A DNA stretch of 64,000 nucleotides from Tenebrio molitor (GCF_963966145.1 NC_091051.1:19654001-19718000), one strand, 5' to 3'; shown: positions 32,629 to 44,189, numbered from the stretch's first letter. Numbers and translations: made by a program. Notes: generated by a model from the letters alone, not told the origin.

Positions 32629-33060
32629 GGTGATCAAGAAGGACTGTTTGAGTTGGTAATACTGAATTTTATTTTTAAATGGTACAACCGGAGTAACTTC
32701 CGGTTGTTGATGGCTTCACACTGACAGTCGCATCAGTGACAAGTCAAATTTGACATTTCAAATTAAAATAAACATGCTGGTGAATCGTTCGAGAGAAGAG
32801 TTAATTATTGTTTAGACCAAAATCGGGAGTTCTACGAGAATTTCCTTTAGTTCATTTTTACATTATTGTTCTGAATTTCAACTTTGATTTCTTTTTGCCG
32901 TTACTTTTTGCTCTCATAACCTACCATTTTGTCGTTGTTAATGCTACGTCAGATATCTCAAATAAACCAACAAAACATATCCGGTTGCACTGTTGTAAAT
33001 ATCCGAATAAAAAAATGTTGTTAATTGTATTGCCAACTTAAACAGTCCTTCTTGATCACC
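32629..33060. mobile_element. MITE with GGTGATCAAGAAGGACTG termini
   Basis: The inverted ends GGTGATCAAGAAGGACTGTT and AACAGTCCTTCTTGATCACC enclose about 390 bp without a recognisable protein. Confidence 0.75.
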
Positions 33061-33496
33061 CGGTTCATTATTGTAATATTTGAATATTTTTCAACAACTA
33101 CCAACGCACTTTACCATTGGAACTTTCAAAAAACCCTAAATTCAACTTGACGGCTGAAAATTTGCCAAAGACCACTCACCAAGATAAAGAATGGAGTATA
33201 AAAAATTGATCGTCAATAAAAAATGCTGTAGGGAAAAACTAGTCCTTGAAAGACGTCTGGTTTGCAAGAAAAAAACAAAAACCGTAGACGCATATGAAAC
33301 AAACGTGCAATTTTGCAGAATTTTGGTCATCCCTTTTCGCAGAAGCGCAGGTGACATATTTGACGTTTATCTTACTAACCTTACAAACACTTACGAAGTT
33401 AAAGACAACATTTGGACCTAATTTATTATACTGGATGCTTTAATTCTTCCATAAAGCACTAAAATACGATCGGGATATTTAAGCAAGGTAATTTAG

Positions 33497-33790
33497 TTCA
33501 CGTACTATGGCGGCCAACAAATTTTGGCCGTCACTTTCTTGACATTCAAGTAAAGTGTAAATAAACCTTTAGGAATCGTAACCCCACTTTCGATTCTTGT
33601 CATTTTGACAATCAATTTAAACTGTTTGAAGCTCAGATATTCCAAAAATCCGACATGAATAAACAAAATTAGAGCAATCGTACATAGATAACCTGAAGTA
33701 AACGTTCTGTGTAGTAGAAATGACAAAATAATTTTGAGTTTTGAAATTTACCACCCAAAAAATAACGTTCATAATCAAGACGGTAATCAT
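33497..33790. repeat. Left half of a foldback repeat split by hAT element 3
   Basis: CGTACTATGGCGGCCAACAAA followed by TTTTGGCCGTCA is mirrored at 41585-41625 (TGACGGTCAAAATTTTTTGG then CCGGCATAGTACG). The two halves were one foldback repeat before the 7.7-kb hAT inserted. Confidence 0.6.
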
Positions 33791-35964
33791 TAGGGCCCGG
33801 ATTTTAGGCAAAATGGACTATTTTTATTTTTTAAGGCACATGTATGAAACTTGTCTATAAATGATTTCTGGCTTAATTAGAGTAATTAGAGCCATATTTG
33901 ATTCTGCCTATTCGGCCTAAAATGCCCTTTAAATACCTATTTTACCTTTTAACTGCCTGAACATGCCTAAAATGACCAAAAATCAATTTCATTTTTGCGG
34001 TTTTTTCCCAATTTTCGAATTCTGGGAAGTTTACGGTATTGAAAATGTAAAAGTGGTACCTCAATAAAATTTACAATGCTTTATGATTTTAAAATTTAAG
34101 GAGATGTAATTACTGAAATGTACAAAGTGCAGTACAATACAGGAATTACTTTTTCGCTTTTACGGTTGGGACCATGATGTCAGCGGTAAATACTCCGACA
34201 ATACCTAAGTACCACAAACCATTAGACTGGACTGGCATAAATTACAGAGTTTATCTGTTTGCCTCTGTTCGAAGGGGTGCAGGTATACGCGGTCTAATGT
34301 TTTCTGATACTTAGGTATTGTTAGAAGCTTTAACGTTTATAAAATGGTCCTTGCCATAAAAACGAAAATTAAAATCCCGAAGTGAAACAATAAGAGAAAC
34401 CTTAAGGGTGTCATTTTCTAAAAATTTAAGAAATATAAAATTAACCATCTCCTCTGAAATTTGGTGGGAGACGTAAATATAAGCATTACAAATTTGTCAT
34501 TTCTCGTTTACTTTATCTCCGTGCAGTGGTCGTGTTTCTTGTGAACCTGTTTAAAGTGAACATAATGCCGAAACAAAAAATTAGTTTACGCGAAAAAATA
34601 TTACAGTGGACAAGCAAGAAAGATTTATATGAAATAAAATCAACCCGAGAAATGTTTTGTAAAGCTTGTGGTAAACTGGTAAGTTAAGCATAATTAAAAA
34701 TATGTCATTTTATATTTTTTACTTATTTGAAAATTTTATTTTTTGTAGTTTATATGCGAAAAAAAATGTCACTTGCAACAGCATGAGCAAACGGCCATCC
34801 ATAAAGAGAACATTATGACACCGCTTCGGCAAACGTTGCTGACACAGAACTTGGAGGAATCGGCAAATAGTACATTCAATATGGAACTTTGTAACGTCTT
34901 TTTAGCTGCCAATATACCATGGCACAAACTACAAAATCCTGCGTTTCAGAATTTTCTGACAAAATATTGTGGTAGAAAAATTCCGGATGAGTCTACTTTA
35001 CGGAAAAATTATTTACCAAAATGCTACAAAGATGTATAAACATACTATCTTTTAATATTTAATTTAAAATTATTTTCACTTTTAGACTATTGACCGCATT
35101 CGGAATGAGCTGGATCCTTTTAACATATGGGTTTCAGTTGACGAAACAACAGATGCACTTGGGCGATATGTGGCGAATTGTCTGGTTGGGAAACTTTCAG
35201 AAGATGAACCTGGAAAATCTTATCTTTTGGCGTCTAAACAATTAGAAAGAACAAATCATGAGACAATAGCTAGATTCGTAAATCAATCTTTAGGTAAGGG
35301 TTTTTCACTTTTTTAAATTTATTTTGATTTAAAATTTCTATGCGTAGAAATCTTGTGGAGTACCAGAGTTGTTGCTGAAAAGTTTCTTTTGTTTGTAACG
35401 GATGGAGCACCATATATGATAAAATCTGGTAGACACCTTAAGGTGTTTTATCCAAAAATTGTGCATGTCACATGCTTAGCGCATGCTTTAAATCTAGTGG
35501 CTGAAAAAATTCGCTATCAATATGAAGATGTGGATAATTTAATTTCGAACGTGAAAAAAATTTTCGTTAAGGCACCTTTGAGAGTTGAAATGTACAAAAA
35601 AAAAAAAAAAATGAGGAGCCCGAGGGCTCTTTATTCAGACAAAGCGCCAAATTGGGCGCTGGGTACAATCAATAAATGTCGACAATTTCGAAACATTTCA
35701 AGATATAACTCACGTTGGAGACAGTACCTGCCTGCTTAACTATATTAACAGGTGTGAAAATTTGCGGATTGGGCCATTATTATTTTACACTGCTTCACAA
35801 GCACGACGCAATTTACGGACTATTCTCTTAGTTCACACTCGGAATCATTTCATTCCACGGTGTTCTGGACTCGATTTGGTAGTTCGCTACTGATGTGCTC
35901 GTCCGTCTCTAATCTACCTGTTGTCGATTGGGTCTTCATCTTGGGTGATTCTGGGAGGCGACGC

Positions 35965-38900
35965 TCACGGCTCCCGCGCGAAGCCGTGAAGAAGTTCCAG
36001 TGGGATGTGTGGGATCCGCTCAAGGTCTGGAATTCCACCCAGGGCCACCCGAAGCTCATCCCTTTCCGCGTCAAAGGTAGAACACTCCAGAATGCGATGG
36101 ATGGGGTCATCTAGAGTGCCGCAAGTTGGACAGTCTCCTGTGTCAGATTTGCCTATTCGGTGCAAGTGTGTGACGAACGGTCCATGACCGGAGAGGACTT
36201 GGGTGCTGAGTCTCGTGAACTCCGTTCTAGGAGCCTCAGGAACGTTTGGAAAAAACGAGTGGGTGACCGGGGCTCGTCGAGAGTCGTCCCATCTGCTCTG
36301 CCACCGATCCAGCGTCATAATGTGGAGATACTCTCTCAGGTGTCTTAAGCTTTCGAATTCCTCCCTGTGGACCATCATGTCCAGGTAGGCCGCCGTCTCC
36401 GTTCTTCGAAGCATTTTTACGCAGTTAGTCTCCGCCATGGTCAGGTCCAGGGGGGGGATGCCCGAGAGCACCCCCGCTGCCTCGTTGGAGACCGAGTTGT
36501 ACCCCCCGCAGATCATCCTCCCCACGGCACCACCCAACGACAGCAGCATCCGTCGAACTCTCGACACCCTAAGCCGATGCGCCCAGACCTCAGATGCGTA
36601 GGCGACAATGGGGAGAATACCACACTTGTAGATCGCGTGTAGCGACCTCCCCACCGGAACATCCCATGTGACATGAACCTTCCTCCTTAGGGCTAGCACG
36701 ATCTTCCTCGCCCGCTCGCAGACTGCACGCACGTGCGTGTGAAAATTTAGCTTTCTGTCTACAATTACGCCCAGGTATTTCGCTGACGATGCCGACCTTG
36801 GAGTCGCCTAGCCTCACCCTGATGTCCCGGTGATGCACACGGGGAGGGGACTTGTTTATCATAATCTTCGTCTTCGTGCCTGAAATTGTTAGCTTCTGTC
36901 TCAAGGCCCACTCCATCACCCGCTCAACGCTCTCCCTGATGTGGTCTCTTAGTTCTTGTCTGGTTCTTGCTCTTACAACTATCGCAATGTCATCTGCGTA
37001 TGCGATGGTCTCTGTATTGGGCAACAGTTCCGCGTCGAGGTACATGTCCAGCACCGAGTTCCAAAGGGTGGGCCCCAGGACAGAGCCCTGAGGGCAGCCC
37101 TTCGTGCAGGCCTTGGAGACCTCTACAGACCCGTCTCTGTAGGTGACCGTCCTGTCTGTCAGGTAGCTCTTCAGCGTCGCCAACAGGTACCCAGGGACCC
37201 CCTTCTGCCGCAGGCTCCTAATGACCGCTGGCCACCAAACGTTGTCAAACGCTCCACTGATATCGATGAATATAGTCGCCGCATATTTGTCCGTCGTTTC
37301 CTCGATGGTCTCTTTATATTTGAGAAGGGCACTTACAGCGGAGCGACCCGAGATGAAGCCATACTGCCTCCGGGAGTGAAAGTCCTCCGTCGTCGCGAAG
37401 AGTCGCCTCCTGATGAGCCTTTCGAATATTTTCCCATACTCCGTGAGCAACGTTATTGGTCGATAATTCTTCCTGTCACTCGGGTCTCCAGCAGGGTCCT
37501 TCATTAGGATTTTTAGGCAGCCCTCCTTCCAGCGCCTAGGGTAGTACGCTGCTCTTAGACACGAATTATATAAGTGCAGCATGAAGCCCCGAACCACCGG
37601 GTGCACCAGCTTCACCAGCCTGCCCCTCATCAGGTCCACCCCTGGTGCCTTCTTTGGTTTGATGGCTTGTACTAGTTGTTCCAGTTCCTCATTCGTGACC
37701 TCCTGGATGTCATACCTATATTCGTGCTGCAGGGACTCGAAGTCCTGACGCCAGATTCTGTGCACAACATCTTCTGTCGTCTCGTCGTCGTCTGGAAGCA
37801 GTTTGTTCACCAAGTAGCCCGCCGCTTGCTTGGGCGTCAGGGTAACCTCATCTCCCTCTTGGAAGGCCGCCATGGGTCCCCTCTTGCGGAATTTTTCGGT
37901 GGCAATCTTATACACCACACCCCATGGATTCGGGGCCAGGTCATTTTCAACGAACTTAACCCAGGATTTTTCTCTTGTCTTAGTCAGCTCTCTCTTGTAT
38001 TTATCCTTAGCGAAGTACATCTCAGTTGCCAGGAGATTGGCCTGGTCCGGGTATCTGTTGGTGTACAGGATCTTCTTCTTAGCTAGGTAGACTTTTCGGA
38101 GCCTCTCGATCTTGCTCGTCCACCACTCTGGTCTCTCTGGATAGGTCCTCCGTTTCTTGGCCTTGGCGCGGACAATCCGGTTTATTCCCTCATAGAAGCG
38201 GTCCACTGCAGCGTCTATGGTCCTAGGTGAGACCAGCACCGGGAAGTCGCGGAGCAAGCCTCTGCAAAGGTCCGACAGGTCTGGTTCGATGTCCTCTAGT
38301 TTCAGGTTGGAGCAGTCCATCACGTATTCCTCAATGCTCGCTGCGGACTGCAGTGGCAGAGCGCAGGTAAATCGTATGACCCGGTGGTCTGAGGTGTTCA
38401 CGTCCTGGAGAACTGTCCAATCTCTGACCCAGTTAATCGTGTCCGTGGTGCCTAGGGTAAGATCGATGTTACTTGATCCATTGGCAGAGGAGAAAGTTGA
38501 GTGCAGGTTATCCTCGTTGAAGATCACTAGGTCATTAGCCAAAATGAAATCTTCTAACACCGGTGAGTTCCTATCACATAGTGTGTCAAACCAGATTGTT
38601 GAACGACAATTGAAGTCCCCACCTAGCAGAACCGTTTTGTCTTGCAGGTTCGTTAGGATCTGCTGTAATTTTGTAACCATGTTACGGACTGAGTCATTGT
38701 TAGGGGGGGCGTAGATCGAGATCACAAATACGGACTCTGTGGATATACCATCGATTGATACTACCGTTACATATTTGGAGGACAGATGTCTGAGGTGCAG
38801 CACATTCAAGGTGGGGTTGTTCACCAAGAGACAGCTAGAAAACCTGTTGTCGTTGTTGGCAATGAGGCGTTGGTTCATGAGCCCAGGGATTGTGTATGTT

Positions 38901-39040
38901 CCTCTGCTGGTCTTGTAGTTGTACGGCTCTTGGCAGAGGGCTATGTCAATGTTCTCTTGCCGGATATATGCCAAAGTCTCGAGTGTAGCGCAGCGCGAGT
39001 TGTGTAGATTCGCTTGTATGACTGAACATTTATTCTTCAT
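35965..39040 (-). pseudogene. LINE 3 ORF2, endonuclease and reverse transcriptase, one frameshift
   Basis: From the start at 39040 it encodes an endonuclease (SVIQANLHNSRCATLE, CQEPYNYK, LLGGDFNCRS, TSDHRVIRF) and a reverse transcriptase (NYRPITLLTEYGKIFE, QYGFISGRSA, FIDISGAFDNVWWP, KGCPQGSVLGPTLWN, AYADDIAIVV). A single-base frameshift near 36785 moves the end into another frame, which continues KYLGVIVDRKLNFHTHV and finishes at 35965. That part contains the zinc-knuckle-like CPTCGTLDDPIHRILEC (C-x2-C-x7-H-x4-C). DNVWWP and the CPTC region are typical of R1/I-group elements. ORF1 ends 134 nt upstream. Confidence 0.92.
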
Positions 39041-39174
39041 AGTCGATGCTAGCCTGTATTTCTTCCAAGTTCTTCCACTATATCGGGCAAGAGTAGACGT
39101 GTGTGGAACCCGTTTATGTTCTTTTGCACGATCGAATCCGTTTAGAAGTAGTGTAATATGTGGGAACGAGATTG

Positions 39175-40392
39175 TTAGTAGCTAGTTTGAGAGCAGTCGG
39201 TGTCGGATTCAGTAATTGCAGATTGAGGGCCATCTGGATTGTTAAATAACTTGTTGAGTTTTTTCCTTGCCTTGGTACATCTTTGTTTCAACCCTTTCGA
39301 GCCTATCTGTGGATGAATGTCGGCCAGAATTTTAATTAACGCAGGGATATCGTCGGCTAGTTCTCTAGCTAGGGTTAGCGGACTTGGACACCCAGATATA
39401 TTTTCGAACAGGTAGATTAGCTTCTCTAGGGCGAACGTCGGGGTAGGAGTTAGGTTGCCAAAGAATGTCCGTAGTGGTTCAAGTTGCTCCTTTATATCTT
39501 CTTTAACGATGGCTGGGTCTATCTTTGGACGTTTTCTCGGGTTTTGTGTTGGGGGCTTTGTTGGCTTCGCGAATGGTTCGTCCCCTGAGGAGGGTGATGG
39601 CGGTGAAGTTTCTGTGGTTGATGGAGTGAGTGTGTCGCCCAATCGTTTGGTACTAATTTTATTGAATTCAACCACTGGTGGTGACTCGGGTGACGTTTCA
39701 CTATCAGAGACGGTCTGCTCTATGGAGTTAGAAATAATAATAGGGGCGTCAGAAGTTGACCTGTTTTGTGCTACAGTCTCCATGCTTGGTTCAGCGTGTT
39801 GTGTGCATTGACTTGCAATGTGTCCCGGTTTTTTACAGATGAAACAGCACATATCGTCGTGATTAAGAAAGATTCTATAGCTGGTGTCTTCAAATGTTAA
39901 TACCATGGAGCTTGGTAGCTCTATGTCTTTATTATCTTCAACGTAGATCTGTCTTGTGAAACTCAGAATATGGGCAAATTGTTCGCCGGGGATGCCAGCA
40001 CGAAGGAATGAAACAGTGGAGAGTGGCTGCAAACCAATTTGCCTGATGAGTTGTTCCAGCATGTTGTGAGGGATAGAAGGACAAACATTAGAGAGGATAA
40101 TTCGTTTCGACGGAGTGATCAGCCGTCTAATGCTTATGTTAATCCCTTTTATGACTATTGTTTTATGTTGACGCGCTAGAGATTCCGCCAGTTGGGAGCT
40201 GCTTAGGTATATGCAGACTCTATTATTTGAGATTCTTGAGGCAAATGTGATGTTCTTTGGTTCTACTATTTCTGATATGCTGGTTACGTAGTCGCCGAGT
40301 TTCAAGTTGTCGTCGACGGACAGGATTATAGCTTGGTCTTTCTTAGGAAAGGGATTCATTTTTGTGGGGTTCGAATTATGTGGGTTAGACAT
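39175..40392 (-). CDS. LINE 3 ORF1, gag-like RNA-binding protein
   Basis: An intact 405-residue frame from 40392. One zinc knuckle, CCFICKKPGHIASQC (C-x2-C-x4-H-x4-C), lies near residue 184. A proline and serine-rich linker follows (TSPESPPVVEF and SPPSPSSGDE). The C-terminus is basic and helical (LKQRCTKARKKLNKLF). Such proteins coat the LINE RNA and deliver it to chromatin. The N-terminal half (ITFASRISNNRVCIYL, then IILSNVCPSIPHNMLEQL) resembles the RRM-like region of R1/I-group ORF1 proteins. The start is the first ATG in the open frame. Confidence 0.88.
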   Translation of the reverse strand: MSNPHNSNPTKMNPFPKKDQAIILSVDDNLKLGDYVTSISEIVEPKNITFASRISNNRVCIYLSSSQLAESLARQHKTIVIKGINISIRRLITPSKRIILSNVCPSIPHNMLEQLIRQIGLQPLSTVSFLRAGIPGEQFAHILSFTRQIYVEDNKDIELPSSMVLTFEDTSYRIFLNHDDMCCFICKKPGHIASQCTQHAEPSMETVAQNRSTSDAPIIISNSIEQTVSDSETSPESPPVVEFNKISTKRLGDTLTPSTTETSPPSPSSGDEPFAKPTKPPTQNPRKRPKIDPAIVKEDIKEQLEPLRTFFGNLTPTPTFALEKLIYLFENISGCPSPLTLARELADDIPALIKILADIHPQIGSKGLKQRCTKARKKLNKLFNNPDGPQSAITESDTDCSQTSY

Positions 40393-41535
40393 TGAGGGTT
40401 CTGACTGAGATAGCGTGCATATCTCGTCTCTGATAGCCGAGCGTTGAAAAAAAACGCCGGCACTCTCGCGTGAAGTTTTTATCGGGAGTGTTGTTGTTTT
40501 CGAAAAACACCGATTGGCTTCTTACGCACTAATCTCACCCAATAATTATAGAACTACCTCCCTGAACTACCTGGCTCTGGAACTCGCGTGTTCACAGCAC
40601 CACGACTGAACTGGGTATGAAATGTACAAAGAAAAACTAAAAGAAATGCCACTGCCTCCACAGCCAATTTTAACACGATGGGGAACATGGCTTCAGGCTG
40701 CTATGTTTTACAGCGAACACTTTGATTCCATTAAAGAAGTAAGTATATAAAAGATAAGCAAATTAATTGATTGTTAAACTGTTTTTAACTACTCACAGGT
40801 TGTCATGTCCTTTGATGGAAGTTCTGCTGTTGCTATTCAAAAAGCACAGTCTATAATGAAGAAACCCGGAATAAAAAACCAATTAATTTATGTTCGCAGT
40901 AATTTTAAAATAATCTGCGAAAGTATTACTCAATTGGAAAAAAATGGGTTACCTTTAACCGATTCAATCAAAATTGTTGAAAACGTATTTACCTCCCTAA
41001 AAAAATCTCCAGGCCCTGTAGCAGGAGTAGCAAAAAAAAAACTTGAAGATGTTACTGAAAAAAATCCTGGATACAAATTTCTTCTAGAATTGGCAAGAAT
41101 TTTTAGAGGTGAAGATGTGCCGGAACATGACACCAAAATGGAAGAAATTTATTACAAATTTGCGCCCATTACCTCTTGCGAGGTAGAAAGAAGTTTTTCA
41201 AAATATAAGTCCATTTTGGTGGATAACCGACAATGTTTTAAAGTAGAAAATTTAGAGCAATATCTTGTATGCAATGTAAATACGTAACAATGTAAATAAC
41301 TAACAAACTTGTAGTATTGTATATTAATTAATAAAAAATAATTAGTAAATATCTTGTTGTGTGTACCTACTTAAAACTTTAAAAACACATTTTTTAATTT
41401 AATTAACCACAACTTTAAGGACCTAGTATGGCTTATTTTCAGTTTTTAAGGGACTATTTGCAGTAGTTTAAGGGACTATTTTAGGCACCTATTTCCGACT
41501 TTTTAATTGCCTAAAATCCGGGCCCTAGTAATCAT

Positions 41536-42639
41536 GATGACAATAAAGTACGGATTACAATTTTTTTTTTGAATTGACAGACAATGACGGTCAAAATTTT
41601 TTGGCCGGCATAGTACGAGTACGTTTCCAGTGTCTTCAAATAAATTGACGACTCTCTTATCCTTACATTTTGTAAAGCCTACATTTGAATAGGGTTCCAC
41701 GAGAAAACTAACTGTGTCATTGAAGTTCTTACGACACTCAACATACGCAATTTTTTTTTCCTTTTTCAAAAATATTGAAATTTCTGTCGCTGTAGTCTAT
41801 TTTTAGAGTATTTTCAATAAATTTACACAATTTGACGTTTCTAATAAAGCGCGCCCAATTTTGACAGACTTTAAAGGGTGTACAATTGTTTCAAAAGGTA
41901 ACTGCTCAAATACCTTCAAATTTTACATTAAATTTTTAACGACAAAATCTAATCTTTTCGTTGAATCAGACAAGTGATTTACTTAATTGTTTGTGTAGAC
42001 CCCTATTTTTTAATGTTTAACAATCTAATAATAATCGCGCATAATTTTCGATAAAGAAAACATGTGTTAAATTTTTTTAACTTGAGGTAATTTTATTATT
42101 ACTAATTGAACCTTCACGGTCTAAAATATCTGCATTTCAAATTTCATAAAAATCCGTTGGCAAATAACCGAGATATTAAGCTCGAAAGTCTTAGCTTAGA
42201 CACCTGTATAACTTTCAAACTAATAGTTTCTGAGATATCGATACTTAAAGGTGAAAGCAGATTGGAAATGGAATTCCAATTTTACGTAGAGAATTCCACA
42301 AGAAATTCTTTAGTTCTTTAGTACCTACTTGGCTATCTGAGTTCTTTCGAAATGCTCAACGGAAAGAAAATATTTCCATTATTCCATATTTTTGGCACAC
42401 ACTGTATTTATTTGTCATTTAAATAATTTGATAACAAGCTCTAAATAAATCAGTTCTTGGAATAAATCAAGATAAGAGATAACAGAACGTTCGAATAAAC
42501 GATATATTCGTTGAATCAGATATCAATCAACGCCTTCAAAGTTTGCAAAACATCTAATATTAACACATCTGAAGCCGCTAGCATATTTTTGAAAATCAGC
42601 AAAGCTGTTGAGACAATTTTTAAAAACATACATATAATA
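41536..42639. repeat. Right half of the foldback, then segmental-duplication sequence
   Basis: 41536-41625 mirrors 33497-33540. 42190-42640 matches 53105-53500 with scattered changes (for example CTGTATTTATTTGTCATTTA against CTGTATTTACTTGTCATTTA). No gene is recognised. Confidence 0.6.
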
Positions 42640-43010
42640 GTTATTTTTTGTTCCACACTGTCAGAATTTGAGAATTTCCTTCTATGTGAACGGATTTTGA
42701 TAAATGTGACAACTTATCAAAACGAAACGTCAAGTTAATTTTAAAGATTTTAAGCGATTTGGAGCCATTAAGGGGGTCGTCAAACAAAGAAACGTATTCA
42801 ACTCGTTCGTGTGTCAATTGGGGTTTTTTGGCACGAGTGGGCCAGTTTAAAACGCGAGTGAAACGACGACCCCCTTAAAGGCTCCAAATCGCTTAAAATC
42901 TTTAAAATTAGCTTGACGTTTCGTTTTGACAAGTGGTGACATTAATCAAAATCCGTTGACATAGGAGAAATTTCTCAAATTCTGACAGTGTCGAACAAAA
43001 AAAATATTTC
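42640..43010. mobile_element. Foldback element with ~130-bp arms
   Basis: Long inverted arms include AACGAAACGTCAAG, GATTTTAAGCGATTTGGAGC and GGGGGTCGTC, around a loop containing CACGAGTG. No coding capacity. Confidence 0.8.
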
Positions 43011-43016
43011 ATTTTA

Positions 43017-43220
43017 ATGAAAGCAATGGAAGAAAATGTGATTGTTTCTGCTGAGATTCAAGAAGCAGCTAAATTACCATGTTCGAATTTAATACCGGTA
43101 GGTACCGAAGAAACTAGAGATGCTTACGAAAAGGAATTTCGTCTGTTTAACCGCCGGATGGAAGACAAAGGAATTACTAATGGTATCAACGAGGACTTAT
43201 TGGTTTTACGTGGTTTTTAG
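43017..43220 (+). pseudogene. Fragment resembling a tyrosine-recombinase-like N-terminal region
   Basis: A 67-residue frame with NLIPVGTEETRDAYEKEFRL and NGINEDLLVL. This resembles, by memory of the pattern only, the SAM-like N-terminal region of recombinase-like proteins that are repeated in insect genomes. The C-terminal catalytic part is absent. It could also be a chance frame next to the foldback element. Confidence 0.3.
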
Positions 43221-43372
43221 AACTTTAGTGACTTATATGGCTTTTAGATCACTAGCGACTTACATGCGATTGTATTTGTTTAAAATCACCATAGTTATGG
43301 TCTTATGATAAACATAAGGTGTTGGATAAAATATATACCTATTACAAATAGGTACAGTTTGTTAAAATTATA

Positions 43373-43378
43373 TTTATT
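43373..43378 (-). terminator. Candidate polyadenylation signal
   Basis: AATAAA on the minus strand, about 70 nt downstream of the stop codon of the secreted-protein gene at 43449-44126. A similar signal lies downstream of the paralog near 55340. Confidence 0.5.
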
Positions 43379-43448
43379 TTATTTTTTCAAAAAAGTAAAG
43401 TTTACATTTCGCCATTATTACTTGTTTAATACTTGAACAGTTGACAAA

Positions 43449-44126
43449 TCAGACGATGCATGCTTTGTAAGTGGAAGCCAACTCTTTGGCTTTTCCAACA
43501 GCAGCATCTGCACAAGCTGTGATGAGTCCTATTTGTTCTTCTACAGCTGCACGGTCAGTTTCGATTTCATCATTAATCAAACCGGGAACAGCATCCGCCT
43601 TCTCCTGAATCGTCGCAATCACACCATTGAGACAGTCCTCATCGGCTTGACCGCAGATAACAATCTCTTTCTCCTGATCAAAAATCGTTTTCAAACATGA
43701 ATCCGTTAGTCCAGAACTCTTCGTATAGATAAAAGTTATCGTCTCATCAGCTTGATTGTCGACGCAGGTATTCACCGCGTCTGAAGTTACTTTCTCTATC
43801 AGTTTCGAAGCAGTACGACATTTGGTTGACCCAATGCGTTCAAAAAGTTTTCCTATCTCTTCTATTTGTTTCTGCGCAGCTGCTTTTGTTTCAATGGCTG
43901 CTGTGTCCACCTCAATAGACAACTTGGTGTGTTCCAAAAAACCTCCATTGAGATTGTCAATTGTGGCTTTTCTTAGAAGATTAAGCGCTTCTTCTGCATC
44001 ATCGATCAAATCAGATTTGCAGGCCTAAGAAAGAAAGGAAACATTATAAATACAACTAGTTCTTACAATTCTTACATGGCCCAAAAATAGAGCTCCAAGA
44101 GCAAAGAACAAGAAGTTTTTGTACAT
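43449..44126 (-). CDS. Small secreted cysteine-containing helical protein (2 exons)
   Basis: Exon 1 is 44126-44076 and exon 2 is 44024-43449, with a 51-nt GT-AG intron between them at phase 0, giving 208 residues. The signal peptide MYKNFLFFALGALFLGH ends just before ACKSDL. The mature part is alanine and glutamate-rich and probably all-helical, with about eight cysteines (KCRT, TCVD, SCLK, ICGQ, DCLN, TACAD, KACIV). Size, secretion and cysteine spacing suggest a DUF725/TsetseEP-like insect protein, but I cannot confirm the family. A TATA box lies 49 nt upstream of the start codon. The paralog at 55408-55983 is about 80-85% identical by eye, which supports real coding sequence because substitutions rarely break the frame. 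Confidence 0.82.
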
Positions 44127-44174
44127 GGTGTTTGTTTGTCAGAAGCTGTGACTGCAGTGGAATGAGTTACAACA

Positions 44175-44183
44175 CCTTTTATA
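44175..44183 (-). promoter_or_regulatory. TATA box of the secreted-protein gene
   Basis: TATAAAAGG on the minus strand, 49 bp before the ATG at 44126. The position fits a transcription start about 20 nt before the ATG. Confidence 0.6.
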
Positions 44184-44189
44184 CTATTT

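Larger units (their letters stand above)
31866..33198. repeat. Foldback element with ~30-bp arms
   Basis: ATACTCCATTCTTTATCTTG at the left and its complement CAAGATAAAGAATGGAGTAT at the right enclose two MITEs (32319-32574 and 32629-33060). The sequence between shows no transposase. Whether this is one element or two inverted fragments is unclear. Confidence 0.55.
35599..40617 (-). mobile_element. LINE 3, R1/I-like, full length, in hAT element 3
   Basis: Bounded by a 13-bp target duplication, TGAAATGTACAAA, at 35586-35598 and 40618-40630. The sense strand is minus: 5' leader 40617-40393, ORF1, ORF2, then a 3' region to about 35612 with AATAAA and a terminal hairpin GAGCCCTCGGGCTC. A run of As on the plus strand (35599-35611) sits at the 3' junction. 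It is nearly intact, so the insertion is probably young. Confidence 0.93.
34565..41287 (+). pseudogene. hAT transposase gene (5 exons) interrupted by a LINE
   Basis: Exons are 34565-34678, 34749-35033, 35086-35293, 35348-35598 joined across the LINE to 40631-40738, and 40799-41287. All have GT-AG borders and compatible phases, giving 484 residues if the LINE is ignored. A BED-like zinc finger (FCKACGKL, then CHLQQHEQTAIH) binds DNA. The catalytic region shows VSVDETTDALG and FVTDGAPYM with HVTCLAHALNLVAEKI. The C-terminal dimerisation region reads ITSCEVERSFSKYKSIL. No stop or frameshift is visible in any exon, so the LINE inserted in the middle of exon 4 is the only evident lesion. The enzyme would act on the element ends at 33791 and 41527. 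Confidence 0.88.
33791..41527 (+). mobile_element. hAT element 3, intron-bearing, split by a LINE
   Basis: The inverted ends TAGGGCCCGGATTTTAGGCA and TGCCTAAAATCCGGGCCCTA are flanked by a perfect 8-bp target duplication, GTAATCAT, at 33783-33790 and 41528-41535. Without the inserted LINE it would be about 2.7 kb. It carries a five-exon transposase gene on the plus strand. 33811-34564 and 41288-41507 are untranslated. Confidence 0.93.

Noticed and set aside
32808..33041. 77-residue frame with hydrophobic stretch
   Set aside because: Contained within a MITE with clear inverted termini; no recognisable protein.
35860..39185. Many plus-strand frames of 60-180 residues
   Set aside because: They are antisense shadows of the LINE 3 ORF2 coding strand.
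43756..44028. Plus-strand 90-residue frame, also present at 55715-55987
   Set aside because: Antisense to the secreted-protein exon. Its conservation between copies is explained by the real gene on the other strand.
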